DNA of 64,000 nt, from positions 171,644 through 235,643 of the forward strand of contig JBEONO010000007.1 of assembly GCA_040544425.1 (NCBI GenBank), given 5' to 3'. Position 1 is the stretch's first letter, and each line of letters starts with the position of its first letter. The translations under genes were made by a program, and so were the position numbers. The notes under the pieces were generated by a model. It did not search any database, had not been told where the DNA came from, and was given only the letters and a program-made list of their open reading frames with translations. Origin of the DNA: Solimicrobium sp040544425 (GTDB lineage Bacteria; Pseudomonadota; Gammaproteobacteria; Burkholderiales; Burkholderiaceae_D). Positions 54,565 through 63,948 of this stretch are shown here, piece by piece.

Positions 54565-55794
54565 ATGACACACAAGTATTCCTATTTCTGCCCATGCCCA
54601 CGCGGTATGGAGCAAGCCTTGGCCGACGAGTTGGCTGAAATTTCATCCCTGCATACGCCGACACTGCACATACATAACCAGGTGCCGGGCGGTGTGCATT
54701 GTTCCGGCTTGATGACTGATGCCTATCAGATCAACCTGCACTCCCGTATTGCTTCGCGCGTCTTGCTGCGGATGGCTCACAAGAGTTATACCAATGAAAA
54801 CGATATCTATGATCTGACACTGGAACAGCACTGGGAAGACTGGTTCGGCATTCATCACACGATCCGGGTCGACATCACGGCGATTAAATCACCGTTGCGC
54901 AGTCTGGAGTTTGCCACCTTGAAGATCAAGGACGCGGTGTGTGACAGATTTCGTGATTTGTGCAATGCGCGTCCATCCGTCGATACCCAAACTCCCGATA
55001 TCCGGCTGGTTGGATTTTTGGATGCGCGCAACTTTACCTTATATATTGATACATCAGGCGAGCCACTGTTCAAACGCGGCTGGCGCATGGAAACCGGCGA
55101 CGCACCATTGCGGGAAAATCTCGCGGCCGGACTGCTGCGTGTCGCAGGATGGAAACCGGGCATGACCCTGTTTGACCCAATGTGCGGATCCGGAACCATT
55201 TTGGCTGAAGCAGCTCAGATGCTGGCTGGAATACCGCCCGGGCTGCACCGCGAATTTGCTTTTGAAAAATTTGGCAATTTCGATCCACAAAGCTGGAAAG
55301 AAATAAAAGCAAAAATTCAAATCAGGGAGGTTGTTGGTGCCCCGACTATATTTGGCAGCGATATTTCTGGCGACATGGTAGTCATGACACGCAACAACTT
55401 GAATAAAGCTGGGATCCGTTTTGAGGTGCCGTTGAAACAGATCGAAGCACAACAGATCCAGGCGCCGCCGTCAGAAATTGCCGGCATTATGCTGACCAAT
55501 CCGCCCTATGGCGAACGAATTGGTGTTCGTGGCGACAGCACAATAGAAACAGATGAATTGGCACAAGGATTCTTCAGCGCATTTGGCACGACATTGAAAC
55601 AACGATTTGCCGGGTGGCAGGTGTTTCTGTTTACCGCCGATCTGACTCTGCCCAAAATGTTGCGGCTTAAAGAAGCGCGGAAAACGCCGTTTTTTAATGG
55701 TGCTTTGGAATGCCGCTTATTTCGCTTCGATATGGTGGCGGGGTTTAATCGTCGTGAAGCTGCCAAACCTAAAGACGATACGGCTGAAATGTAA
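54565..55794 (+). CDS. THUMP-domain class I RNA methyltransferase (RlmL N-terminal type)
   Basis: 409 residues. A THUMP domain (about 45-160) binds RNA; the methyltransferase follows with DPMCGSGTILAEAA for SAM and TNPPYGER as the catalytic NPPY. This matches the m2G half of RlmL (23S rRNA G2445), without the fused RlmK half found in enterobacteria. It stands alone between an isomerase and a dehydrogenase gene. Confidence 0.9.
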   Translation: MTHKYSYFCPCPRGMEQALADELAEISSLHTPTLHIHNQVPGGVHCSGLMTDAYQINLHSRIASRVLLRMAHKSYTNENDIYDLTLEQHWEDWFGIHHTIRVDITAIKSPLRSLEFATLKIKDAVCDRFRDLCNARPSVDTQTPDIRLVGFLDARNFTLYIDTSGEPLFKRGWRMETGDAPLRENLAAGLLRVAGWKPGMTLFDPMCGSGTILAEAAQMLAGIPPGLHREFAFEKFGNFDPQSWKEIKAKIQIREVVGAPTIFGSDISGDMVVMTRNNLNKAGIRFEVPLKQIEAQQIQAPPSEIAGIMLTNPPYGERIGVRGDSTIETDELAQGFFSAFGTTLKQRFAGWQVFLFTADLTLPKMLRLKEARKTPFFNGALECRLFRFDMVAGFNRREAAKPKDDTAEM

Positions 55795-55868
55795 TCGGAG
55801 TTTGATCCGCTCCGACGGGAACTTTCCGAATCAGTTATCCTTTACCTTTTTTGCGCCGGAGTTTTCAC

Positions 55869-57341
55869 ATGTTGCAAGTAACAAAATTAAATTTAAACGA
55901 TCCTGCATTATTCAAAGACCAATTGTTCATTAACGATCAATGGCATGGATCAGAAAATCAATTTGACGTGCGCAATCCGGCAAACGGCCAATTGATCGCA
56001 AGAGTTGCGAATGCCAGTGTAACGCAGGCTCAAATTGCGATCGATGCAGCCCAGGCTGCCTTTCCCGAATGGGCAGCGAAAACCGGCAAGCAACGCGCCG
56101 AGGTGATGCGCAAATGGTTCGATTTGATTTTGTTGCACACGGAAGATCTGGCGCACATTTTGACGGCTGAGCAAGGCAAGCCAATTGCAGAAGCACGTGG
56201 TGAGGTCGTCTATGCCGCAAGCTTTGTGGAATGGTTTGCTGAAGAAGCGAAACGGGTATCCGGCGAAATCATGTCGACCACGTGGACTGATAAGCGCATG
56301 GTAGTGTTAAAACAGCCGATCGGTGTATGTGCAGCGATCACCCCTTGGAATTTTCCACTGGGGATGATCACGCGTAAGGTAGCACCGGCAATTGCTGCTG
56401 GTTGCAGTATTGTGATCAAGCCTGCTGAGCAGACGCCTTTGTCCGCACTGGCCTTGGTTGAATTGGCACGCCGTGCTGGGTTGCCAGCCGGGGTATTGAG
56501 TGTCGTTACGGCAGACAGTCACAATTCAATTGAAATAGGCAAATTATTATGCGCCAGTAAAACCGTGCGTCATATTTCCTTTACCGGTTCCACACCGGTT
56601 GGTCGAATCCTGATGCAACAATCTGCCCCAACGGTGAAGAAGCTGGCCCTCGAGCTGGGTGGTCACGCGCCATTTATTGTTTTCGAAGACGCCGATCTCG
56701 ATGCTGCGGTCGAAGGCGCCGTCCAATCCAAATATCGCAATGCAGGGCAGACCTGTGTGTGTACCAATCGCTTTTATGTGCACAGTTCGTTGTATGACGC
56801 GTTTGTCAGCAAACTGGCGGCAAAGGTGAAAATCATTCAGGTCGGGGATGGCATGACTGAGGGTGTGCTGCAAGGCCCGATGATTGACGGTCAGGCCATA
56901 GCGAAAGTCGAGCAGCATGTGAAAGATGCGATCAGTAAAGGCGCCACCCTTGTTGCGGGTGGTAAGCCTCATCCACTCGGAGGGTATTTTTACGAGCCGA
57001 CTTTGCTCTCGAATGTAAATAGTGACATGCTGATCATGTCAGAAGAAACCTTTGGTCCGGTTGCTGCGGTGATGAGATTTGACACTGAAGCGGAAGTCAT
57101 CGCGGCGGCCAACGATACCGATTTTGGCCTGGCTTCCTATTTTTACTCACGTGACATTGGCCGTATCTGGCGCGTCGCTGAAAAACTGGAATATGGAATG
57201 GTCGGGATCAATACCGGATTAATTTCAAATGAAGTTGCGCCATTTGGAGGTGTCAAACAATCTGGACTGGGCCGTGAAGGATCAAGTTACGGCATGGATG
57301 AATACCTGGAAATGAAATATTTATGTATGGGTGGGATTTAG
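55869..57341 (+). CDS. gabD: NAD(P)-dependent succinate-semialdehyde dehydrogenase
   Basis: 490 residues of aldehyde dehydrogenase, starting at ATG 55869 with GGAG about 8 bases upstream. Catalytic Glu262 (LELGGHAP) and Cys296 (GQTCVC) are in place, and ITPWNFPLGMITRK and the C-terminal PFGGVKQSGLGREGS match GabD. It oxidises succinate semialdehyde to succinate in GABA breakdown. No gabT or gabP lies beside it; related semialdehydes are possible. Confidence 0.92.
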   Translation: MLQVTKLNLNDPALFKDQLFINDQWHGSENQFDVRNPANGQLIARVANASVTQAQIAIDAAQAAFPEWAAKTGKQRAEVMRKWFDLILLHTEDLAHILTAEQGKPIAEARGEVVYAASFVEWFAEEAKRVSGEIMSTTWTDKRMVVLKQPIGVCAAITPWNFPLGMITRKVAPAIAAGCSIVIKPAEQTPLSALALVELARRAGLPAGVLSVVTADSHNSIEIGKLLCASKTVRHISFTGSTPVGRILMQQSAPTVKKLALELGGHAPFIVFEDADLDAAVEGAVQSKYRNAGQTCVCTNRFYVHSSLYDAFVSKLAAKVKIIQVGDGMTEGVLQGPMIDGQAIAKVEQHVKDAISKGATLVAGGKPHPLGGYFYEPTLLSNVNSDMLIMSEETFGPVAAVMRFDTEAEVIAAANDTDFGLASYFYSRDIGRIWRVAEKLEYGMVGINTGLISNEVAPFGGVKQSGLGREGSSYGMDEYLEMKYLCMGGI

Positions 57342-57425
57342 CCTTTTAGTTTTTATTGTATCGGCCAGTTTTCGAACGTGAAGTAACCGAATGTGCTTCA
57401 CACAAAAATTTTGAATAAGTTTTTT

Positions 57426-58643
57426 ATGTCCCCCAGCACACCAGATTTGAACCCGCCATCTCGCAAGCAAAGTACCCACTTGGCCATCTTGTTAGCAGCG
57501 CTAGCTATGCTGGGACCATTTTCGGTCGATACTTATTTGCCTGCTTTTCCTGCCATCCAGGCTTCCTTGCACGTCAACGAACTCGAAGTTCAGCAAACGC
57601 TGACTGCATACATGATGTCATTCGCATTCATGATGCTCTGGCATGGCGCAATTTCAGATGCGTTGGGGCGGCGCAATATCATCCTGGTGTCGCTATTTGT
57701 ATTTTCAGTAGCATCGTTGGGTTGTGCCTCATCGCACACGATTCATTACCTGTGGGCCTTCCGCATCCTGCAAGGCGTTTCCGCCGGTGCCGGTATGGTA
57801 GTTGGGCGCGCAATCATACGTGATTTGTACTCTGGACCCGCAGCGCAACGATTATTGTCTTTGGTGACGATGATTTTTTCGATCGCACCGGCAATAGCAC
57901 CTATTCTGGGTGGATGGGTGGTGACTTTGTTCGACTGGCGTTCAATCTTCTTATTTTTGTTTGTTTATACGATTGGTTTAATTTGGTTTTGTTTTCGGTT
58001 TTTGCCTGAGTCATTGCCAAAAGAAAAACGCCACGAGTTTAGCTTTCCGGTGTTGGTGAATAGCTATAAAGCGGTATTCGCGTCTCCCTCATTTCATTTG
58101 CAATCTGGTACTGTTGCCTTCAATTTCGCCGGTTTGTTTTTGTATGTTGCCTCAGCTCCAATTTTTTTAACCAAGCATTTGGGGCTATCGGCACAGGGAT
58201 TTGCCTGGCAATTTGTCCCGATGGTTTGTGGAATTTTCCTTGGAGCGTTGGGTGCAAACCGCATGGCAGGAGTCATTCCATTATTTCGGCAGGTGAGATT
58301 TGGCTATTTCTTTCTTGCTGGAGCTGCTGGATGTAATGTTGTGTATCATTTATTTTTCTCGCCGGCAATTCCTTGGTCGGTTATGCCACTGTTTTTTTAT
58401 GCAATCGGCATGTCATTTGTTGCGCCCGGAGTTACTTTAATGACATTGGATTTGTTCCCGAATACGCGCGGCATTGTCGCTTCCTGCCAGTCTTGCGCTG
58501 TGACGTTTTTAGGAGCAATTGTAGCTGGTGTCATAGCACCAATTTTAGATAATTCCCCACTCTGGTTGGCACTGGGCCAACTCGGATTCGTCTGCTGTGC
58601 CATGCTTTGTTGGCACCTGTCCAAAAAGGCTCACAACAAATAA
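57426..58643 (+). CDS. Bcr/CflA-type multidrug MFS exporter
   Basis: 405 residues from ATG 57426 with twelve membrane helices. LAMLGPFSVDTYLPAFP in helix 1, the SDALGRRN loop and GAGMVVGRAIIRDLYSG are the Bcr/CflA signatures. These pumps export drugs such as bicyclomycin or amino acids. Codon use is more AT-rich than the housekeeping row before it, and it marks the start of the accessory end of the window. Confidence 0.9.
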   Translation: MSPSTPDLNPPSRKQSTHLAILLAALAMLGPFSVDTYLPAFPAIQASLHVNELEVQQTLTAYMMSFAFMMLWHGAISDALGRRNIILVSLFVFSVASLGCASSHTIHYLWAFRILQGVSAGAGMVVGRAIIRDLYSGPAAQRLLSLVTMIFSIAPAIAPILGGWVVTLFDWRSIFLFLFVYTIGLIWFCFRFLPESLPKEKRHEFSFPVLVNSYKAVFASPSFHLQSGTVAFNFAGLFLYVASAPIFLTKHLGLSAQGFAWQFVPMVCGIFLGALGANRMAGVIPLFRQVRFGYFFLAGAAGCNVVYHLFFSPAIPWSVMPLFFYAIGMSFVAPGVTLMTLDLFPNTRGIVASCQSCAVTFLGAIVAGVIAPILDNSPLWLALGQLGFVCCAMLCWHLSKKAHNK

Positions 58644-58991
58644 ATGACTCGTTAGTCAAATATTTTTTGTAGCTAAATGTTAACGTACAACACTAAGTAT
58701 TACCACTTATTGAGGGTTTGCGAACCCGACGCTAAAGTCTGTCCAGCCAAAAATCTGTGCATTGCAGCAATTAATTAAAATATTACTTTCGAGGAAAAAT
58801 TTCCCTTGAAAAAGTAAATTTGGCCTTTATCTAATCATTAATATTCATTTTATTACTTGAATGTTGCGCATACGAATCACATCTGTGTGCGTTGCATCAA
58901 ACCAATCATTAGATATTGTTGCTGCATATGACCCCTAGCGTCATCTCGAACTAGTTGGATAAATCATAAAATTTTCTTTGGAAAGATAGAT
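58644..58991. other. AT-rich intergenic region upstream of a porin gene
   Basis: About 350 bases with no gene. It should hold the porin promoter; a candidate TTGCAT (58892-58897) with ATTGTT 17 bases on is weak. GGAAAGA just before the porin ATG is a good ribosome site. The long leader would allow post-transcriptional control, common for porins. Confidence 0.4.
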
Positions 58992-60050
58992 ATGAAAAAA
59001 ACAGTATTAGCAATTTCTTTGTTGGGTACATTTGGGTTCGCTTCAGCACAAACCTCTAACGTGACCGTGTACGGGACGTTGGATGCTGGCGTGGCGTCGG
59101 TTCACGGGTCTGATTCTGCGGGCACCGTAACTTCGATGGAAAGCGGCCAGCAGTCCTATTCACGTTTCGGTTTTAAGGGAACTGAAGACTTAGGCGGTGG
59201 TTTAAAAGTAGTATTTTTGTTGGAAGAAGGCATTCAACTCAACAACGGCACTTCTGGGCTGAACAACTTAGGCAGTAATGGTCCTGCGGAGCAAAATAAC
59301 AGCATCTTCAGCAGTCAAGCGTATGTTGGATTGGCTGGCAATTTCGGTACTTTGAAACTTGGTCGTCAATTTTCTCCGTTGTACGACGCCTATGGTTCAA
59401 TTGACCCATTTGTAAATGGATTTGCTGCGAACATCAATAACTTTTTCGGCACCGACGCAAGCAATACCTCGAATTACCAACACATGAGTAACGCTACGGT
59501 CTATGAAACGCCGGACAACCCGTATGGCTTAAAAGGATCTGTCGCCTATGGTTTCGGTGGTGTCGCTGGCAATACCTCTGCCCAAAGTCAGGTAGGCGCA
59601 TCGTTAGGCTATTTAAATGGCCCATTGACTTTGTCATATGCCTACCACCATGCCAATAATGAGCAAAGTGGTGTGCCCGGTGCAACAACTGAAGCCTTTA
59701 AAACTAATTTTATTGGTGCTGCCTATGATTTTGGCAATGTGAAGGCTCACGCCGCGTTTGATCAGAATGAACAGGGTTCTTCATTTAAGACGCAAGATTA
59801 TTTGTTGGGCTTAACGGTACCGTTTGGTGCGCACGCAATTTTTGCTGATTACACTCACAAAAATAACAAGCGTATCGATAGGGCGGATGCGGACCAGTAT
59901 GCTGTCGGATATACCTACAATTTATCGAAACGGACGAATTTTTATGGAGCGTACACATACGTGAAAAATCAGGAAAATTCTACGATTGACACGGAAGTTG
60001 CTGGCAATTCTGTTGGTACGGTTCAGGTTGGTATTCGCCACTCGTTCTAA
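58992..60050 (+). CDS. General porin, Gram-negative porin family (complete)
   Basis: 352 residues. Signal peptide ends SAQ, followed by SNVTVYGTLDAG, the standard first strand of betaproteobacterial trimeric porins. The barrel continues to a proper C-terminal strand ending GIRHSF with the final phenylalanine needed for Bam recognition. GRQFSPLYDAYGSIDPF lies in the constriction-loop region. A strong terminator follows. It serves as the intact reference for the shortened porin at the window end. Confidence 0.95.
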   Translation: MKKTVLAISLLGTFGFASAQTSNVTVYGTLDAGVASVHGSDSAGTVTSMESGQQSYSRFGFKGTEDLGGGLKVVFLLEEGIQLNNGTSGLNNLGSNGPAEQNNSIFSSQAYVGLAGNFGTLKLGRQFSPLYDAYGSIDPFVNGFAANINNFFGTDASNTSNYQHMSNATVYETPDNPYGLKGSVAYGFGGVAGNTSAQSQVGASLGYLNGPLTLSYAYHHANNEQSGVPGATTEAFKTNFIGAAYDFGNVKAHAAFDQNEQGSSFKTQDYLLGLTVPFGAHAIFADYTHKNNKRIDRADADQYAVGYTYNLSKRTNFYGAYTYVKNQENSTIDTEVAGNSVGTVQVGIRHSF

Positions 60051-60074
60051 TTTATACCTGGAAGAGTTATTCAC

Positions 60075-60102
60075 AAAGGGCAGCTTTGGCTGCCCTTTTT
60101 TT
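60075..60102 (+). terminator. Rho-independent terminator of the porin gene
   Basis: A perfect 10-bp stem AAAGGGCAGC / GCTGCCCTTT with a TTTG loop, followed by Ts. It lies 24 bases after the porin stop. Confidence 0.88.
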
Positions 60103-60156
60103 ATTGCGGCGTGTCGATTACGGCTCCATTGCACAGGCGAGTCACAACTTGGGTCA

Positions 60157-60483
60157 TTACCAGTCAATTTTGAGGGTGAGGACCTGCCACCACATCTTGA
60201 AATCACCCATGAGGCTATAAACAGGATGGTTAAATGTAGCAGGTCGATTTTTTTCAAATACAAAATGTCCGACCCAAGCAAAACCATACCCTACAACGGG
60301 GACAAACCATAGCGCTACCCATAGCTTCGTATAAATGACTGCCAGACATATCATTAAAATGCAGCTCGTACCGATAAAGTGAAGTCGTCTGGAGACATTG
60401 TTTTTGTGTTCGTTGAGATAAAAAGGATAAAAATCCGCAAATGACGTGAACTCCCTTGAGATACCCATAGAAATCCGTTCCAT
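60157..60483 (-). CDS. DUF962 (Mpo1-like) membrane protein
   Basis: 108 residues from ATG 60483; ATG 60468 is an alternative. YLNEHKNNVSRRLHFIGT near the start and GHFVFEKNRPATFNHPVYSLMGDFKMW near the end carry the conserved histidines of DUF962, with two membrane helices between. The yeast relative Mpo1 is an iron-dependent dioxygenase acting on 2-hydroxy fatty acids. The bacterial role is not established. It is short but contains all motifs of single-domain members. Confidence 0.85.
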   Translation of the reverse strand: MERISMGISREFTSFADFYPFYLNEHKNNVSRRLHFIGTSCILMICLAVIYTKLWVALWFVPVVGYGFAWVGHFVFEKNRPATFNHPVYSLMGDFKMWWQVLTLKIDW

Positions 60484-60510
60484 GAAAACAATGCATTCGT
60501 TGAATCGAGT

Positions 60511-60546
60511 TAAAAAAACGACTCAGTCAAATACCACTGAGTCGTT
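60511..60546 (-). terminator. Rho-independent terminator of the kelch-like gene
   Basis: An 11-bp stem AACGACTCAGT / ACTGAGTCGTT (60517-60527 and 60536-60546) with an 8-base loop. On the - strand it is followed by a T-run, so it ends transcription of the kelch-like gene 43 bases after its stop. Confidence 0.85.
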
Positions 60547-60589
60547 AATTTCAATCTGCCCATTTACCTGGGCGTTCCGGTGTGAATCA

Positions 60590-62014
60590 TTAATTAGGTG
60601 CTGCAAACTTCCATATATCACCAAGATTTCCGTTAGTTCCGGCGGCATCGTAACCTGTGCCGCCATACATCCAAAAATTGCCAGCACTGTCTCTCCAACC
60701 GGAAGAACCGTACCGGCTACCAGGAGTGTTATAGCTAGTGAGCACACCTAACGTTCCATAGACTCCGGCAGCATTGCCAACGTACGAACCATTGACCCAC
60801 ACCCATTGATTGGATGTCGTCCGGTATTCCCACAAGTCGTTGAGGTAGACCAAAGTGCCCTGATAGTTAAGCCCGTAACCGCCTGCCATCCACAAATTTC
60901 CTGAACGGTCGATCCAGCCGACTCCTCCGAAACGAGCGCCTGGCTGGTTTGTTGCTGCAGCGACGGCGTTGGTACCGTAATTGCCGATTGTGTTAACGCT
61001 ATTTGCGCCATTCACCCATGTCCATTGATTTGAAGTAGTGCTGAATTTCCATAAATCATTCAGCTGACCGCTTTTACCCGCGGCATCAATTCCAGCGCCA
61101 CCAAACAGCCAGAAATTTCCTGATGAATCTGTCCAGGTCGTGGCCGAATGGCGACCTCCAGGTTGGTTTGAAGCGGAAGCAGTTCCGGTAGTTGCCCCAT
61201 AAACGCCAGAAATATTTAGTGAGCCAGGTATCCCGTTAATTAGTGTCCATGTTGAAGTGGTCGGGTTAAATTGCCACAGGTCATTTAGGGCACCAACTGT
61301 AGGTGCCGCTGGAGTTCCAGAATTAACGATGCCTTGACCACCGAATAAATAGAAAATACCCGACGCCGACGTCCAATGCGCCGCATTGTAACGAGCGCTT
61401 GGGTAATTGGTGGGAGGAGATGCTGGTACTCCAGCATGACTAGCTCCACCTTGCCAAGTCCACCAATTTGAAGAAGGGCTATATGACCACAAATCACTCA
61501 ATAAGCCCGTTGATCCATTGGCATCAGTTCCGTTACCACCGAACATCCAAAAATTGCCTGCGACGTCTACCCAGGTAGCACCACCAAATCGTTGCCCCGG
61601 CAGGTTAGTAAGTGCTCCCGATGTTGGTCCAGGGGCAGCGGGATAGATACCAGCATTGATGCTTGACGTATTTGAGTTTCCTGCCATCCAGGCCCATTGC
61701 AATGTCGCGGTGTTAAACTTCCACATATCACTGTATCCAGCGGTGCCGCTGAACACCCAAAATTGTCCGGTTGAATCCAACCATGTCATTGGTGTGGCGC
61801 GTCCACTCGGTGCACCAGTCGCAGTTGCTGTGCCCATTGGCGTAGGATAGAAACCGATACTATTTGCAGAGTTGGCGCCAGCTTGCCATGTCCAGTTGGT
61901 GTCTGACTGCGGGATCGACGCGGAAGAAGAAGATCCATGTCCCTTACAGCCAATCAATAGCAAACCTATGGCTGCGGTAGATATTAGTAAACGGTTAACA
62001 CTTGTTGCAAACAT
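60590..62014 (-). CDS. Kelch-like six-repeat beta-propeller lipoprotein
   Basis: 474 residues. Lipobox LLIGC (Cys23) and a Ser-rich linker are followed by six repeats of about 65 residues. Each has a Pro-Gly-x-Arg start, a W-x-D-x-x-GN-x-W-x-FGG core and an LNDLW-x-F then W-x-W end; the strand NWTWQAGANS before repeat 1 would close the ring. This predicts a six-bladed propeller on a lipid anchor, probably at the outer membrane. Function is unknown; related kelch proteins bind sugars or proteins. Repeat similarity suggests recent internal duplication. Confidence 0.82.
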   Translation of the reverse strand: MFATSVNRLLISTAAIGLLLIGCKGHGSSSSASIPQSDTNWTWQAGANSANSIGFYPTPMGTATATGAPSGRATPMTWLDSTGQFWVFSGTAGYSDMWKFNTATLQWAWMAGNSNTSSINAGIYPAAPGPTSGALTNLPGQRFGGATWVDVAGNFWMFGGNGTDANGSTGLLSDLWSYSPSSNWWTWQGGASHAGVPASPPTNYPSARYNAAHWTSASGIFYLFGGQGIVNSGTPAAPTVGALNDLWQFNPTTSTWTLINGIPGSLNISGVYGATTGTASASNQPGGRHSATTWTDSSGNFWLFGGAGIDAAGKSGQLNDLWKFSTTSNQWTWVNGANSVNTIGNYGTNAVAAATNQPGARFGGVGWIDRSGNLWMAGGYGLNYQGTLVYLNDLWEYRTTSNQWVWVNGSYVGNAAGVYGTLGVLTSYNTPGSRYGSSGWRDSAGNFWMYGGTGYDAAGTNGNLGDIWKFAAPN

Positions 62015-63213
62015 AATAATTTCATTTCATGAATAGGACAGGCATTATCTGGGCAGCGAATGCATAAAGTCAATATTAAAATTGTAGTTTTAATTCCGTT
62101 TAGCCGACGGTTTGGAACGATGAATTCAGGCTGTGAAAGCCAGTGATTTGGATCCGGACGATTGATTCACCTGTGTGATCAGAATCCAATTAATCTAGCT
62201 GAATTTCGATTTCATAGTAATTTTATTTCGGCATTCAGAATCGCTCACCGCACTAACGAATCGGACAAGAACATTGTAGTGTCCTAAGGAAGTTAGAACA
62301 TTTGCGCGAGCTCGGATTTTTCCGCCCTGACATTTCCGTCGTGCATTACCCATGCAATTATTGGCAACATCCCTTGGATCGTGCGTGGTCAAAATATCAT
62401 TATCTAAACTTGGTCAGCGGAGTTACATTCGGCGTTGATTCTGTGAAATTGTCTTACCTCGATGGCAAAACCGACACTGCACTGCGCAAAATCTCGCTCA
62501 GTAAAAAAAGTTTCTGCAAATACCTCATTTGTATGCCCTAGTTTTACCAAGATTTCAAAGTAAATAGAGTGCAACTTGTATTTGTCGTTGATCTATTGGT
62601 GCTCAGGAGCAGATCTTCACGTTTCTTAAAACGACATCGATCCGATTAGACAGAAAGAAATATCTATTGCTTTATGCTCAAGGTGACTATTTAGATATTG
62701 TGCCGGGCAAAAAAGCGCAGCAGGTTGAGGATCGGGATCCGGATTTAGGCGTGAGTGTTTACCTTTGATTGACAACAGACATCAGCACAAGTGCTTACGG
62801 AGCGCTCCTTTCAACCAAAACGGTAGTCTATATAGACTGTGCGAGGATGCCAGTCCATGGCGGCTAGTAATCCAAAAAATGCGAGCAACGTTTGCCGCAG
62901 TTTCAAACATTGGAGCCAATGCCTCTCAAAAACTCATTTTAAGTTGTTTATTTGATACAAATCAGGGTAAACCTCAGCAGGAATTTTAATAGGCGTCAAA
63001 GATAATAAAAAGTCAATGCAAAGTGTAATATTAATTTTATATTTTGTTATTGTTTCATTCCCTGTAAGCCTAATAGATTGCTACAGGGCAGATAAGTGAT
63101 ATTCAAAGGTTGGTATCGCAAATTGCACTAACAATCGGCCCCGGCACACGCGGAATGAAAACGTATTGGACTTGGAGCTTCCTAATATTATTTTTTGACA
63201 AGCAGAGGTGTAT
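62015..63213. other. About 1.2 kb without a recognisable gene
   Basis: AT-rich DNA between the kelch-like gene and the second porin. Open frames are short: 62302-62541 on + (REL GFFRPD start, no start codon with ribosome site), a frame around 62590-62768 ending DPDLGVSVYL, and 62765-62989. None matches a family I know. They look like decayed gene pieces. The last 30 bases hold the porin ribosome site (AGAGGTG). Confidence 0.45.
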
Positions 63214-63948
63214 ATGTATAAGAAGAGGTTTGCTGTTTTAACTGCAATGCTTGCGACAGGCAATGCGTTTGCTCAACAATCGAACGTAACCATTTATGGT
63301 GTTTTAGATTCAATGTTTCGCTACACGACCAATGAAGTCACAGCCGATGGAACTGTTGCCAATAAGGTTCAGATGGGTGATGGTGGTGCGCTGCAGGGCT
63401 CGCGTTTGGGCTTTAAAGGGCAAGAAATAATCGATGAAAATACTTCAGCCGTGTTTAAGTTGGAGATGGGATTTACAGGCAACAACGGGCAGAGCGATCA
63501 GCAAGGTCAACTGTTTGGGCGCCAGGCTTATGTCGGTTTAAAAAACAAAACCTGGGGGGAAATCAATATTGGACGTCAGTACGGTGTGGCATTTGATATG
63601 CTAGACGGTTACGACCCAGTTGGAATGGGCAATATGCCGGAAAATCAATGGCAATTATATTTAATGGGTGTACGGTTTGACAACACGATTAAATATACAA
63701 ATACGTGGGGACCAGTACAGGCGGAAGTGCAGTATTCGTTGGGCGGACAGTCAGGTTCCAATAAAATTGGTTCTACCTCAGGATTAGCATTGAACTACGC
63801 AAGCGGGCCACTCAGCATCGGTGTTTTCGATCAACAATCATATGATGCTGACTCAAGAAGATTAAATGTCGCTGGCATTGGTGCTTCATACGTAGTTGAT
63901 ACAACTAAAGTGGACCCATTGGTCAAGACAATATTTCAGAGAATTTAA
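63214..63948 (+). pseudogene. Porin gene interrupted before its C-terminal third
   Basis: ATG 63214 with AGAGGTG upstream. A signal peptide (ends NAFA) and QQSNVTIYGVLDSM open a normal porin, alike to the one at 58992-60050. Similarity runs to about residue 230 (GIGASYVVDTTK), then changes to VDPLVKTIFQRI and stops at 244 residues, about 100 short, with no terminal aromatic strand. The change coincides with a sequence starting TGGACCCATTGG (63911 on) that looks like an insertion-sequence end. The product would probably not assemble. Confidence 0.72.
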
